Part shown: one piece after another, positions 28,101 through 40,100 of the stretch
Position numbering within the stretch: position 1 is the first letter of the stretch
Layout of the letters: every line of letters starts with the position of its first letter
NCBI GenBank assembly: GCA_037976565.1
Contig: CP137674.1
Coordinates: forward strand, 31,961,047-32,025,046
Origin: Mesocentrotus franciscanus
Lineage: Eukaryota > Echinodermata > Echinoidea > Camarodonta > Strongylocentrotidae
Direction: 5' to 3'
Length of the DNA: 64,000 bases
The notes under the pieces: model-generated
Database searches by the model: none
What the model was told of the DNA's origin: nothing
Seen by the model: the letters and a program-made list of their open reading frames with translations, nothing else
Position numbers and translations under genes: made by a program

Positions 28101-31100
28101 CAATATTTACATGAAACAGAATAATGTGGTCACTGTAGACAGGTGGTCTATGCATGTACATGTGGTTGCTTAAGCAGGTTTCACTGTATTAGTGTTATCT
28201 ATGCAGCTTCTTGTGTTCATATTATGTTTGTAGTTCCTTTTTTCTTTTTAGTATTTTCTTTGTTATTTATGTTCCCATTTTTTTTAGTCATTTGATTCTT
28301 AAGGTTAGTCATCTATTATGTTTGTTATCTTAAGCTTGTCTATAGTATCACAGTTTATCATTTTTTGAGGGGCACGGCTAGTTTAAAGATTTGTGAAGAA
28401 TGGAATTTTCTTTTGCGAAAGCCGCCTTCTTAACTTCAATTTTAAGGCTTCCTTTGTCAAGTTCAATCTTTCTATGTTCCTTTGTTAAACTTTCACCTAT
28501 TTATCAATCTGTTAATGTTATATAAATGATCTTTCAAGTCATCAGTCGGGGCTTAGTTGTGAAGTAGAAATAAATTATTGATCTGTAAACTTTGTTAAAC
28601 TATATCTGTCGAATTGTGAAAAACACATTTTCACCTTTGCTTTAAGAAAAAAATGTGAGGATTTAAAAGGAACAAGATCAATCACACCCCCTTTTCAAAG
28701 GAACCCTTTATTCTGTACATCTCTAGAATGACTTTTAATAGTACTACCCAATTTTATTTTGTGGTTTTAGCCTCAAGATCAATACCATTCTCATATCATC
28801 GTGGTAGTTAATCCTATTCTTATGCCTCCAAAAAGCAATCATAATCTTTCATATCCTAAATTCTCACAATAGGAAGATTTTCACTCAATGTCATCTGATT
28901 ATTTTCTCTCATAACACTGGAATCATCTCCTTGTTGTGTATTACAAAGAGCTTCTGCTTAAAAGCCACCCTTTCAAAAATCCTGCAGATCAAATATCTTT
29001 CTTTCTGTTTTTGTGATGAATTATGCAAAGGCTTTCTTTCTAGACAATGGTTTATACTTACTCTGTCCATTTTTAAAATTGCTTGAAAATCCTTACTAAG
29101 CTGTGTTGACCTTTGGGGGATAATCTTGTTTTGTCAATCCTTCTGAGAGAATCACAGAAAATATCTTCTGTTATTTGTCATTGCACTTAGTAAGGATTTC
29201 ATGTACAAGCAAGACAACAAACTAAAAATATTTTTATATAAAATGAAAGGTTCAAGTCTTCTGACATTTATTCGAACATGACCAGGAAACAAATTGTAAA
29301 AAATTGAAATGATGAATTGATCTTACATGTACAGTATATTCAAATTCTCTTTGACTGAATAGTTCAATTACGAGAATATATTATTTTCATGTATGCTCCT
29401 GAAAAGACATAGAACGTAACAAGCTACCTACTTTGACACCCCCATTCCCTTACGCCTTTTAGCAAGAAATGTATACCTGTTCTGCTTCTTCATGATAGAT
29501 GCGTCACCTTTATCTTTTGTGGATTGGGTTTATTACCCCTCCAAAGAGCCTTTCTTACCCCTTCCAAAGAGTCTTTATTACCCCTCTATAGAGATTTTCA
29601 CTCCATGCCATAGCCAAGGTTAACAAACTATTCCACCTTAGGCCAATGTTATCTATCATTACCATTCTATCATAATCTGAATCAATTCTTCATGATAATC
29701 CCTGGTATTAACACCCATTGATGTCAAATTGTGGTATCTTGACTTATGAAGAAAGATGATGTACCTTCATAATGGATTGTAATTATACTGGTGCCCAAAT
29801 AAATCATGGATTCACTGACTCAATACCCAACAGTGACATCAATTTCTTTTTGCAATATGATATAGAGGTGCTTGGATTTATGTCCTGTCCTGTAAAGTCA
29901 AATGTATATATATATACCATCCTTTGTATCTTCAGCCACAAAGGAATCAGAGAAATGCAAAGTCCAGTAGTAGTGTGGGTGTTGTGGTTTTCAGGATTAT
30001 CCTTTTTTTTCAAAGTTTGGGGCAAGTCTGACAGATGTTTCTATAGCATTGGAAAAGGGTGATAATATAGAAGTATGTGGCTGTTTCGGGCATTGTAGAG
30101 AAATCATGACTAATCCCCATTTTTATTCAGTTATACAGCTTTTGGTCATTCATTGTCCCAGTTCTATTATTCTGAATTCTGAACGCTTGGTATCATGACT
30201 GATTGAGTTATTGCATTCTGGGTCAAACTGTTCCCCCTCCTTGATATTGACTATAAATTTTCTTTCTTTATTCAGTTTGATATTAATAATTGATGATGCA
30301 AATTTTGCCTTGTTTAATATTTTTAAGGGCAACTTTAAATGAGCCATTATACATTTGTTAAGTTTATTAGTTAATTTTCAACTGGCCCTAAACAAATAAA
30401 ATGTAGGTTAACCTAGTTATTGAATAAAGAAACAACACAGATGCAGACAGCTAGGGTACATTATGACTTCTATGTAGAGTATGGACATTGATGACATCAT
30501 GCAGAGTGGACTAGGACACAATGTTTAATAACATAGGCATGTACGTGTGTCAATATAATCTCTGCCGCTCTATTAACGGTCCTTTAATTGGATTTATGCA
30601 TTCGTAACAAGCCTACCTAAACAAGATGCGGCTCCACTACCGGGATTTATTGCTCGCTTTGTCATCCTTGCATAAACTGAAGCAGGATGAATTCAATGTA
30701 AATGACTTTGAATGAAAGGCTGCATGGTGATAGTAGCCACAAAGTTTAATGACCAGCTTCTGTTTTGATTCATAGAACTTGCAGTAATATGTGGCCATTT
30801 AACAAGATGAAAAGCTAAATTTAATTTAGAAGTAAAAGTTATTTAAGCAATAGAAGAGGAAACTAAGTTATTTCCATGCAAAATCATATGTTTAGTTGCA
30901 CATTCAAAATAAAATTAATTATGGGGAAAGGAGCTTCATTAAAACGTAATCTGGGGGGCGTTTCACAAAACTTGTCATCAGTGACAAATGACAGTTTTTG
31001 TTATAAGCTACTGAAATCCTTGCTTCTGATTGGTTATCAGCAGATTTATCACTGATTTTTGTCATTTGTCATTGAAAAAAGGCTTTGTGAAACGGGTCCT

Positions 31101-34100
31101 AGATCACATCACACCTGCTAGTGAGGATGTTTGGAGGTATAATGTTTATCATTTATATTTTGTCCAAAATTTCATTTGAAAATTTTTGCCAATTAATGGT
31201 TAAATGGAATTACATAACATTTGGTAGAGTGCAAAGTTCTCTTATATTTCAATAAAAATTTGATTTTTTACCAATATCTCTGTTTGGAGCCAGAAGGGCA
31301 TTAACTCATATTACTTTACACAAACTTAATGCTCTTCTGGCTATAAACAGATAGAAGAAGATTAGCAATTTGAAGATGGGTAGATAAATCAATAGATTGA
31401 TATATAACATCTATGTTGCAAACTAAGAACTTTTGTTTGATTTATGAAACAAATTCACCATTAAAACAATTATTTTGTGTAACCTCAGTCGCACATTTAG
31501 AGATACATGTATGTAAAGATGAAATATCTTTGCTAACAAGCACTGGGATGGTTTGAAAGGAAGACAAACAGAGAAGCGGATCAATAAAATGTGGCTCCAA
31601 GATGGTATGCACGTGCTGCATGCACGTCTGAACCCAGACGATTCGTGTAGAACTCGGGGAAAGAGTAGCCGCATTGCCCGGAGTGTGTTTACAAATTGTG
31701 CCCCTCACGCTTGATGTCTTAATTGTGGAGAGCTGGACGGTTAGCCAGATTTCTTTTTATATTTCCCTCTAAATGACTCTGAAACTGGCCTTGGATACCT
31801 CAAAGTGAATCGATACAATCAATCGGTACGAATTTGTAAAGAGATTCTATTACATTGTCGGCCTACCATAAAAGTGTTGGATTGGTGAAGGTGGTTAGAG
31901 AAAGTGAGAAACTTAAATTGAATTGACTATTTTTTTTCTCTGCATCTTCAGAATTTTCTGTAAGTGGGTTTCTTGGAATCTTGCTTTTCTTTAACCTAAT
32001 AGAATATTCTCTTCCACGTTTATTTGATGTTTTCTTCATCTCCAAACTCTATCTATCCATCTCATTATCACACTCTAATTCTCTCTCTCTCTCTCTCTTT
32101 CCATCTCTCTCCATCTGTTTTCTTTCTTTCTCTCACTAACCCCTCCCCTGTTTCTACAAGTGTTATTTCTCCATGGATATGACTTATGTTACGTTTTAAT
32201 ATTTACCTATAATTATTGTCATTGTTGATGTTATTGGTATTACTATCAATATCATCATGATGATCAGTCTTTATCTATGTCATCATCATGGCATCTGTTT
32301 GGAGCAAGGAGGGTATTATTAATTCATATACCGGTACTCTTGCACATAGTCAATGCCCTTCTGGCTCTGAACGAGATGATTAGTACCATTGTCTGTAGTA
32401 CCTTATCATTGCCTTTATTAATTTATCATTCATCATCATTATAATCATTGTCACCATCATTATATTTTCTTCTTCTTGTTCTTCTGGTTTTTCCTGTTCT
32501 TCTTATTCTTTTTTCTGCTTTTCCTTGTTTTTCATCTTCTTCTTCTTCTTTTTTCTTCTTCTCCTTGTTTTTCTTCTTCTTTTTTTCTTCTTCTCCTTGT
32601 TTTCTTCTTCTTTTTTCTTCTTCTCCTTGTTTTTCTTCTTCTTTTTTCTTCTTCTCCTTGTTTTTCTTCTTCTTTTTTCTGCTTCTCCTTGTTCTTGTTC
32701 TTCTTGTTCTTTTCTGCTTCTCCTTGTTTTTCATCTTCTTCTTCTTTTTTCTTCTTCTCCTTGTTTTTCTTCTTCTTTTTTCTTCTCCTTGTTTTTCTTC
32801 TTCTTTTTTCTTGTTCTCCTTGTTTTTCTTGTTCTTTTTTTGTTCTTCTTGTTTTTCCTTCTTCTTCTCCTCCCTCTTCTTTTCCTCTCCTTCTTCATAT
32901 ATGAGCAATATTAATTATCATTTTTCTATAACTCTCATATAATTATCATCCTCTCTTGAAGGTTTGACTGTGGTCAGGGGGCAGCCGTGATCACCAGCCA
33001 GACCTCTGTGACCCTCTACAAATGGCACACTCTCAAGATTGGTAGAGATCAACGTAAAGGTTGGCTCCAACTCGACGATGCTCGTATGGTCAGGGGTATC
33101 ACACCGGTAAGTCATCATAACTCCCTCTACTACTTCTGGATAACCATGGCAACTAAAGTGTTCTAAGAACATCAAGAAAATTGAGATATCTGATATTACC
33201 TTGTTAGAAAGAAAAGGAAGTCTTCATAGATTGCAAAAATTACTAGTCAATGGATGTGGAAAGCACTCCTATGTAACTCCTATACAGACCTAAATCCATG
33301 TATCTCAATGTATAGCACAAACTGTTTGTATACTCAACATCATGCTGTTATTCATGAGGTTTTGTTTCTAAAATTTTGCAGCAGAGTACCTTCATTTCCC
33401 AGAAATGTTAGTGTACTTTTTAAGTTGAAGGTGAAATATCCTATGCGGTTCCAAAATTGTCATTTTTGTCAGAAAAATAACCTTGCTTATGACATATGAC
33501 AATGTGCCACTAGTTATAATGGTAGTATTAATTAATCCAATGTGAAGGCCATGTAGATAGATTTTCACGTAGAATTTGTCTGTTTAGAGCTAGAAGGATG
33601 AAAGCTTTCTGTAAAAGTATGAGCTCATACTAGGCGTTGTGGCCTGCGCCTGTAATCCAGCTAACAGTGGAAGTTACAAACTGATTCAGCCGAGGACACA
33701 GGTTCGAAACTGAGTCACGTCTTTCGGATGGTGACGTTAAAGGTCGGTCCCCAGACGTAAATAATCATATCTGATTGATACACGTCTGTAAAAACCCAAT
33801 ACACACACACATGAGCTCATGCCCTTCTCAGAGCTGCCAACCATTCCGTTTTTCCCGGAATTATTCCGTTTTTGAATCCAAATTACGTTTTTTTAAATAC
33901 AAACTACGTTTTTTTTTTTTTTTTTTACATACCGCACGTCAAACCACTGCCCTAATATGTTATTTTGATCACAAATTCAATAGAAAACTAAGGTTAAAAA
34001 ATACTTGAAGAGAAAAATATTCTCAAAAAGAAGCATCGAAAGTGTGTCGCGCGTGGTTGTAAGTTTTGTTTTAATGAATTCCTTTTTTTTGCTTGAAATC

Positions 34101-37100
34101 CTTTTTTTTTTTGCCATCATGATTCCTTTTTTTGGTCGCACAAGGTTGGCAGCTCTGCCTTCTGGCATTTAACAGATGAACTGTTGAAGTTCCACAATAC
34201 TGATGTATAGATGTGACCTCCCCTTTAGTTTCACCTGTCACGTTTTTATAAAGTATGAATTAGACAAATGATAGTACATTGGAAAATTAAAATTCACAGT
34301 TTCCCGTTTTGAGCAGCTGAGTAGGAGTTAAATAAACACCTGACTATTTCCTGTGTAAGGTCACTGCAACTCTGTGAGTCACTGTTATAAAAACATGAGA
34401 TATTATTGTAAGATTGAGATGTAAAAAGTACAAGTTATCCTGTCGAGTAGCAGAAAAATTTGTTTCTTTATGTAGTTCTTACTTGTAATTCAGACATAGT
34501 ATGAGCGTATTTAATATCTTTTAGTTGAAGAATGCAGTATGTAGTAATTAATATATTTTTTTTTGTTTGTTTGTTTATACCAATGGCAATAAAAAAAATT
34601 CTAAAATCAATTTTGCTTCAGATGGACATGCGTGCATCATCACAGAGCTCTCTCAAAGAGATGTTAGATAACTGAAGAGATCACCCTATTTTAATGAAAC
34701 CAAACTAAATAAATAATAAAAGTAAAATACCACCCTTGTAACTTTTCAAATTCTATTTCCTTTGTGACAACATGTTATATAGGGTTCATATACCATGGTG
34801 ACTTTGAAGGGAGACCTCTATGTTGGAGGGTTCAACACCACTGCAGAGATCCGTGATGGTCTAAGGGTCAAGCACATGTTCCAAGGTTTCAAAGGATGTA
34901 TCGAGAGCATCGACATTTCAAACATGGACTTGGATCTTAGGCCTTATCCCAAAGGTTCCATGGTTGGAGGACAGAATGTAGGTGAGTGGCTAGTAACAAT
35001 GACCTTTGACCTTTGACCTCATTCCCAAGGTAACAATGACCTTTGTCGCTTGAGAGCATCATGCAACATTGCAAACATGGATGTGAATCTTAGAAGGTAC
35101 CCCAAGGGTTCCATGGTTGGAGGACAGAATGTTGGTGAGTGGTTAATAACATTGACCCTTACAAAACAATTGACCTTTGACCTTTTTAACAGTCTTCATG
35201 GTAAAGAAACAGACTAAAGGTGATTATAGATAGCATTGATCTATAGAAATGATTGGGATTGACCTTCGACCTCACTCTCATGGCTTAATTGTCAGGTCAG
35301 GGGACAGTATGATGATGAATATAATGATGACAGTGAACTTTAGAAATTGTAGGAGTTGCTATGACCTCATCCCTAGGGTTAGAGATTTATATCAATTGTA
35401 ACTTGTGTTATGTTTGTAATTGTCATTGATTGGAACATCTTGACATCTTGACCCTACCCAGGTGAATGCAGTGAAGGTGTATGCAAGCATCATGTCTGTA
35501 CCAATGGTGGAGCTTGTATCAGCAGGTCACCGGATCAAGCCATGTGTCTATGCCCTCTAGGAACACACGGCTCAGTATGCGAGGATGGTAAGTCAAGCTC
35601 CAGACTCGGTTTGTATCGTGTAAGAGCCATTTTAATCTTTATCAACAGATAGCAAATGAGTCACAAGGTTATCACTGGATTCATTGGCTCGTGTGAAGTC
35701 CTACTTCAGTGCCAGTACTTGAGAATATGAAAGTAGTAAATCATGACTTCCTGTTTGTGAACAGTAACCATAATGTATAGACAGCTATCTCTACCAGGGA
35801 AACACTTTCATGTTGTTAACTTAAAGGTACTCTGTCCCATTTGCAGGCCAAAAAAATGAAAAGGTTAAATTCCAACGGCATTTGAAAGACAATACTAATT
35901 TAGAACTTCCCTAAAAAGGGAGGGGCTTGAAAATGTCTTTAAGTGGGAAAATAACGACTATTAGTTGTCGAATCGACTTAGGAGCTATAGAGCCAGTAAG
36001 TAATAGTCTGATTTTCAGACCATTGTACCGAATGGTCGTACGTTTTATGCTGCGCAAAGATTCAATCAGTTTAATTTTGGCCATTACAAGAAGTGGGTTA
36101 TTGATGTAGACAAATGCTCATGTACCCTTTACAGCTCATTTTATGTATGTTATTACCAAAGATGAAAAAAGCCAGTCAGTCACTCAATAGTGTCTGACAG
36201 TGAAGTCTAGCAAGTAAACGGGTTTCCTTGCATAATTTGAATATTAGGACACTGCTAACGTTTAAATTTCACAGATAGGACATACATGACATATTCATAA
36301 TTCCTGCAAAGTTCTACAGAATTTGATGTTGGCTGCAAAAGGGACATAGTATCTTTAAACATCATTATATTTTCCTTGATTTGTTTGTTCTTGTAATTCA
36401 GAATATCCCTGGTTACATGTATGTTTGTGAGCATACATTATGATCCAACATCTGTTATATTCTGATTCTTATATTTCCTGAATAGCATTTGATTATTTAC
36501 CCTCAGATCAGAGCCTATTACTTTACCATGCATATCCTTTTTTTTCATGTTAATTTCTGTCTATGATCTGTTGAATTTGTAGCAGGGTGAAAGCTTCTGC
36601 TTAAACTGACATACCAAATAAGAACTTACTATGTAATACCAAAGTACATGAGAGTACTACAGTCAAACCTGCTTTAGTGACCACCTGTCTACAAAGACCA
36701 CATTTTTTGTTTCCCTTTAAAATGGTTTCTCATTGAAACATGTACTAAAGGAACCTGTACATAAAGACCACATGCCTATAAAGACCTTTATAGACAGGTT
36801 TGTACTTATACCCTTTCATTCTTATTAATTCTCGAAAACTAGAACAGCGTATCACATCTAGGGTTCATTGCATGGTATTATAACACACATATCAAAATAT
36901 GAGATATGTGATGGTATATGTTTCTAGAGATCAAGCCACACACATAGTCGATCACACACATATGTGATTAGAAACACATGCTTGGCCCATTTATTTTCTT
37001 TTGATTTCACCTCACTCGGCCAATTTATTAATTTTGTTTTGATAAAAGGTAGATTGAAGTTCATTTTTACCCTTCGAGGTATGCTGGTACCTCACGCGTG

Positions 37101-40100
37101 AGCCAGATTTATTTTGCTTAAATTCTTCGCCGACTTTCAATTGTCTGTTATCCTTTCTTGCTTCCAGTGTGATACTTTTTCTGTAAACCGTCTAATTCCA
37201 TTCTTTATGTGCATCGATCTGTCTTCATTATTTCTTCTAAAATATCATCTTGTTTCTTACCTCTTCTTTCCTTCTCTTCTTGTTCATCTATCAATATGCT
37301 TCTCTTTCTCTCTCTGTCTTCTTCTTTCTTCTTGTTCGGTTGCTTTTTCATTTCTTCTTAATTTAATTTCCTTTATTTAAACTGTACCAGCCTGATTTTC
37401 TCTCTATATATCTATTTCTTTTCCTGTGCTTTCACATTATGCATGCATCCCTCTCTCTCTCTCTCTCTCTCTCTCCCTTCCCTGTCCCCTCATCCCTCTT
37501 CCGCTCTTTCTTTCTCTTCCTCTCTTTCTCTTCCTCTTACCCACTCTCTATCCCCCTCTCTCATCTCTCTTCCCTGTGTCTATCTATCCTTTCTGTTCTT
37601 CTCTCTCCCCCTCTTCGCTTCTCCGCCATTCTCTTCTTTCTTTCTTTCTTTCTTTCTATGAATTATAGATTTGATTGTTGTGCTATATGTCATTCTTTCT
37701 GTGGCCTTCAATTTTTATTTTGTATCAATGGTATTACACAGGACCTATTATAACCTCCTCTGTTACCCATCTTTGCTGTAGATTGATAATAAATTTAATT
37801 CATGCACCTGAACAAGTGTACCTTTAAATGCCTTCAAGTTCAAGGCCATACTGTCTACAGCTATATTGCACTTTGCTACTCACAGCTATTTTATACATGT
37901 AGTAAAAGAATATGTTGTTGATAATTCCTTCAAAAGGGTATTTCAAATTGAAATAAAAGCTAATGTTTGGGTGGAAACAATGAAGGTCATTCAATATTGA
38001 AGGGGTCTAACCAGGATGCACTCAACTACCAATTTACAATTCATGATTTACTACAGTCTCCGGTAGCCATGGTGACGTCCTTCAAGTCCTTCGAGTCCTT
38101 CAAATGTGAAGATTTTGGAGGAGGAACCACCTATTTCCAAGCATTCTGATGAAAAATTACTCAAATCAAGTTTTCATGCGAAAGCATTCTCATCATTGCT
38201 TAGAAAATATAAATGTTTTTATTTCATATGACACGATGGTCTCGATATTTTAAGAGTAAGGCAAGCAGGCACAGTGTTTGTACATTATAAATGATATGTT
38301 TGATATTGTGTGGTCTCTTGAGGGGAAGATGATAAATGCAAATTGTAAAGCCCTGATTCAATTCCAATTGCTCTAGATGTTGTCAAAAAAGAAACCGCAC
38401 ATTGAGTTTGTATCACTTTGATAGGAATCAAAAGGGTGATGATAGAGGAAATAAAATGTGTTTATACCGGGATATTCAGCATGAGCAAAATAGTATAGCT
38501 ACAAGTACTTGAGTGCAAATTATCAAATACATGTATAATGAATTTTACTTGTTATTCAAATGGGATTAAAAGCATGTTTTTTCATCACCATATTTTTTTA
38601 AAAATAAATAAATAAAAAAATAGATTCTCCTTCTGATGCAGAAACAGCATTATCCATTCAATACAGTCCCATCGTACAACAACAACAACAACATTCTTTT
38701 TCTTTGTGATAACTTCATGAATGTTTAGTTAACACTGATTTGATACTCTCACCTATTATGCTGAAAAATTTTCTTTCCCCCTTTTGTATCTTCGTCATTC
38801 TTCCTCCCTCCCCTTCCCCTCCCCTTTGCACTATTGCATCATTAGTTCTCAGATGAAGATCAATGAATCATTAATCTTGGTTGTTATTGGCTATCAATAT
38901 CAATGTTTTTATTTTTTGATGATGTAAATTCTGCTGTGATTCAGCCCTGGGGTTGGGGAAAATGATTATTTAGTGCGATCAATACTATGTCAACTCATTT
39001 AATTTCATTTCAATGCAATGCAACTCAATTCGATTCATTTTGTTTCAATTTATTTCAGTTGGGTTCAATTCATACACACATTGTATTCCAATCTGCAGAA
39101 CACATCATGAATGGGAGGTCAGAATATATCCATGGGTATTGAGGCAATCTAATATATCTGTCTACATTCATCAAGCCTCTGTGGAATACAAGAAATAAAA
39201 ATGGCTTTCCTCCTGACCTAGAATGTTGATAGCAACTGATAGAAATACGGCAAGCAGTTGTCAGGGTGGTGATTTTGAGAGCTTCTTTTGAGAAAGTAAT
39301 TGTAGATGATTCATGGAAGAATTATGTCTAAATTGCAGGCAGCAGAAACAAAATGGTTTAACCCTTCAAATCCCATGTAATTGTTCTTTCTAATATCACT
39401 TTGGAAGCTGGCCGTACATACGCTTGAGCAAGATGAAATAGGTGTAATATAGCTTAAGACTTGATATGAATTTTTAAAAGAGAAATCATAGATCAACATT
39501 TTCAAAGTAATATTATGACGAGGAAGAGTATAGTGATGGTGATGATGATGACAATGCTGATGATAATGAGGATGATGACAATGATGATGATAATGAGGAT
39601 GATAATGATAGAAATGATTATAGCTTATACTTTTTAGTTCGATGCAGTAAAAAATAACATGCTTAAAACTTTTTGAATTATCTTTTATTGTAGTGCAAGC
39701 ACTGCATATTTTTTGTCACAGTTCCCTTTGTATTAATTTTACAAGTATGCTAAAACCAATGGCCTAATGGACATGGTGGAGATAAGATCCTCATAACAAA
39801 TAAATGACATGAACCCTTTTCAATTTCTTTGACTGAAGGATGTTGCACACAAAGGAACACAGAAATCATGTTCAAGCATATCGTAGTCAAGTGTGAAGTT
39901 GTGTCTTTCATTTAAAAGTATTCACGTGGACAACCTTTAAACACCATGAGCATGGAATTAGGTTAAGTCACATTACTCTATTCAAAGGCGTGTTGATATA
40001 ACCAGTATCATTTGTCCCAGAGGCTGAATAGCTGAGATGAAGATATTGAAATACGACAAGAGAAATAGGATGTTTGTATAATGTGGAGGCAAGGAGGGAG

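Larger units (their letters stand above)
33582..34175 (+). mobile_element. Palindromic MITE (GAGCCAGAAGG family), split by two insertions
   Basis: The left half CTGTTTAGAGCTAGAAGG and the right end GCCCTTCT...GGCATTTAACAG belong to the small palindromic family seen elsewhere in the window. The SINE (33629-33810) and then the MITE (33829-34157) sit inside it. Confidence 0.7.
27703..34782. other. EGFLAM introns around the LamG1 middle exon
   Basis: Two introns, 27703-32961 and 33107-34782. They hold MITEs (27.8, 31.0, 31.3, 32.3 kb), the pyrimidine minisatellite and the nested insertions at 33.58-34.17 kb. Nothing else is recognised. Confidence 0.7.

Noticed and set aside
32426..32942. Long open frames on both strands (up to 164 codons)
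   Set aside because: They come from a pyrimidine/purine minisatellite without stops; the proteins are Phe/Leu/Ser or Lys/Glu only.
35077..35134. Duplicate LamG1 exon end as an alternative exon
   Set aside because: There is no convincing acceptor in phase and the upstream part is frame-broken.
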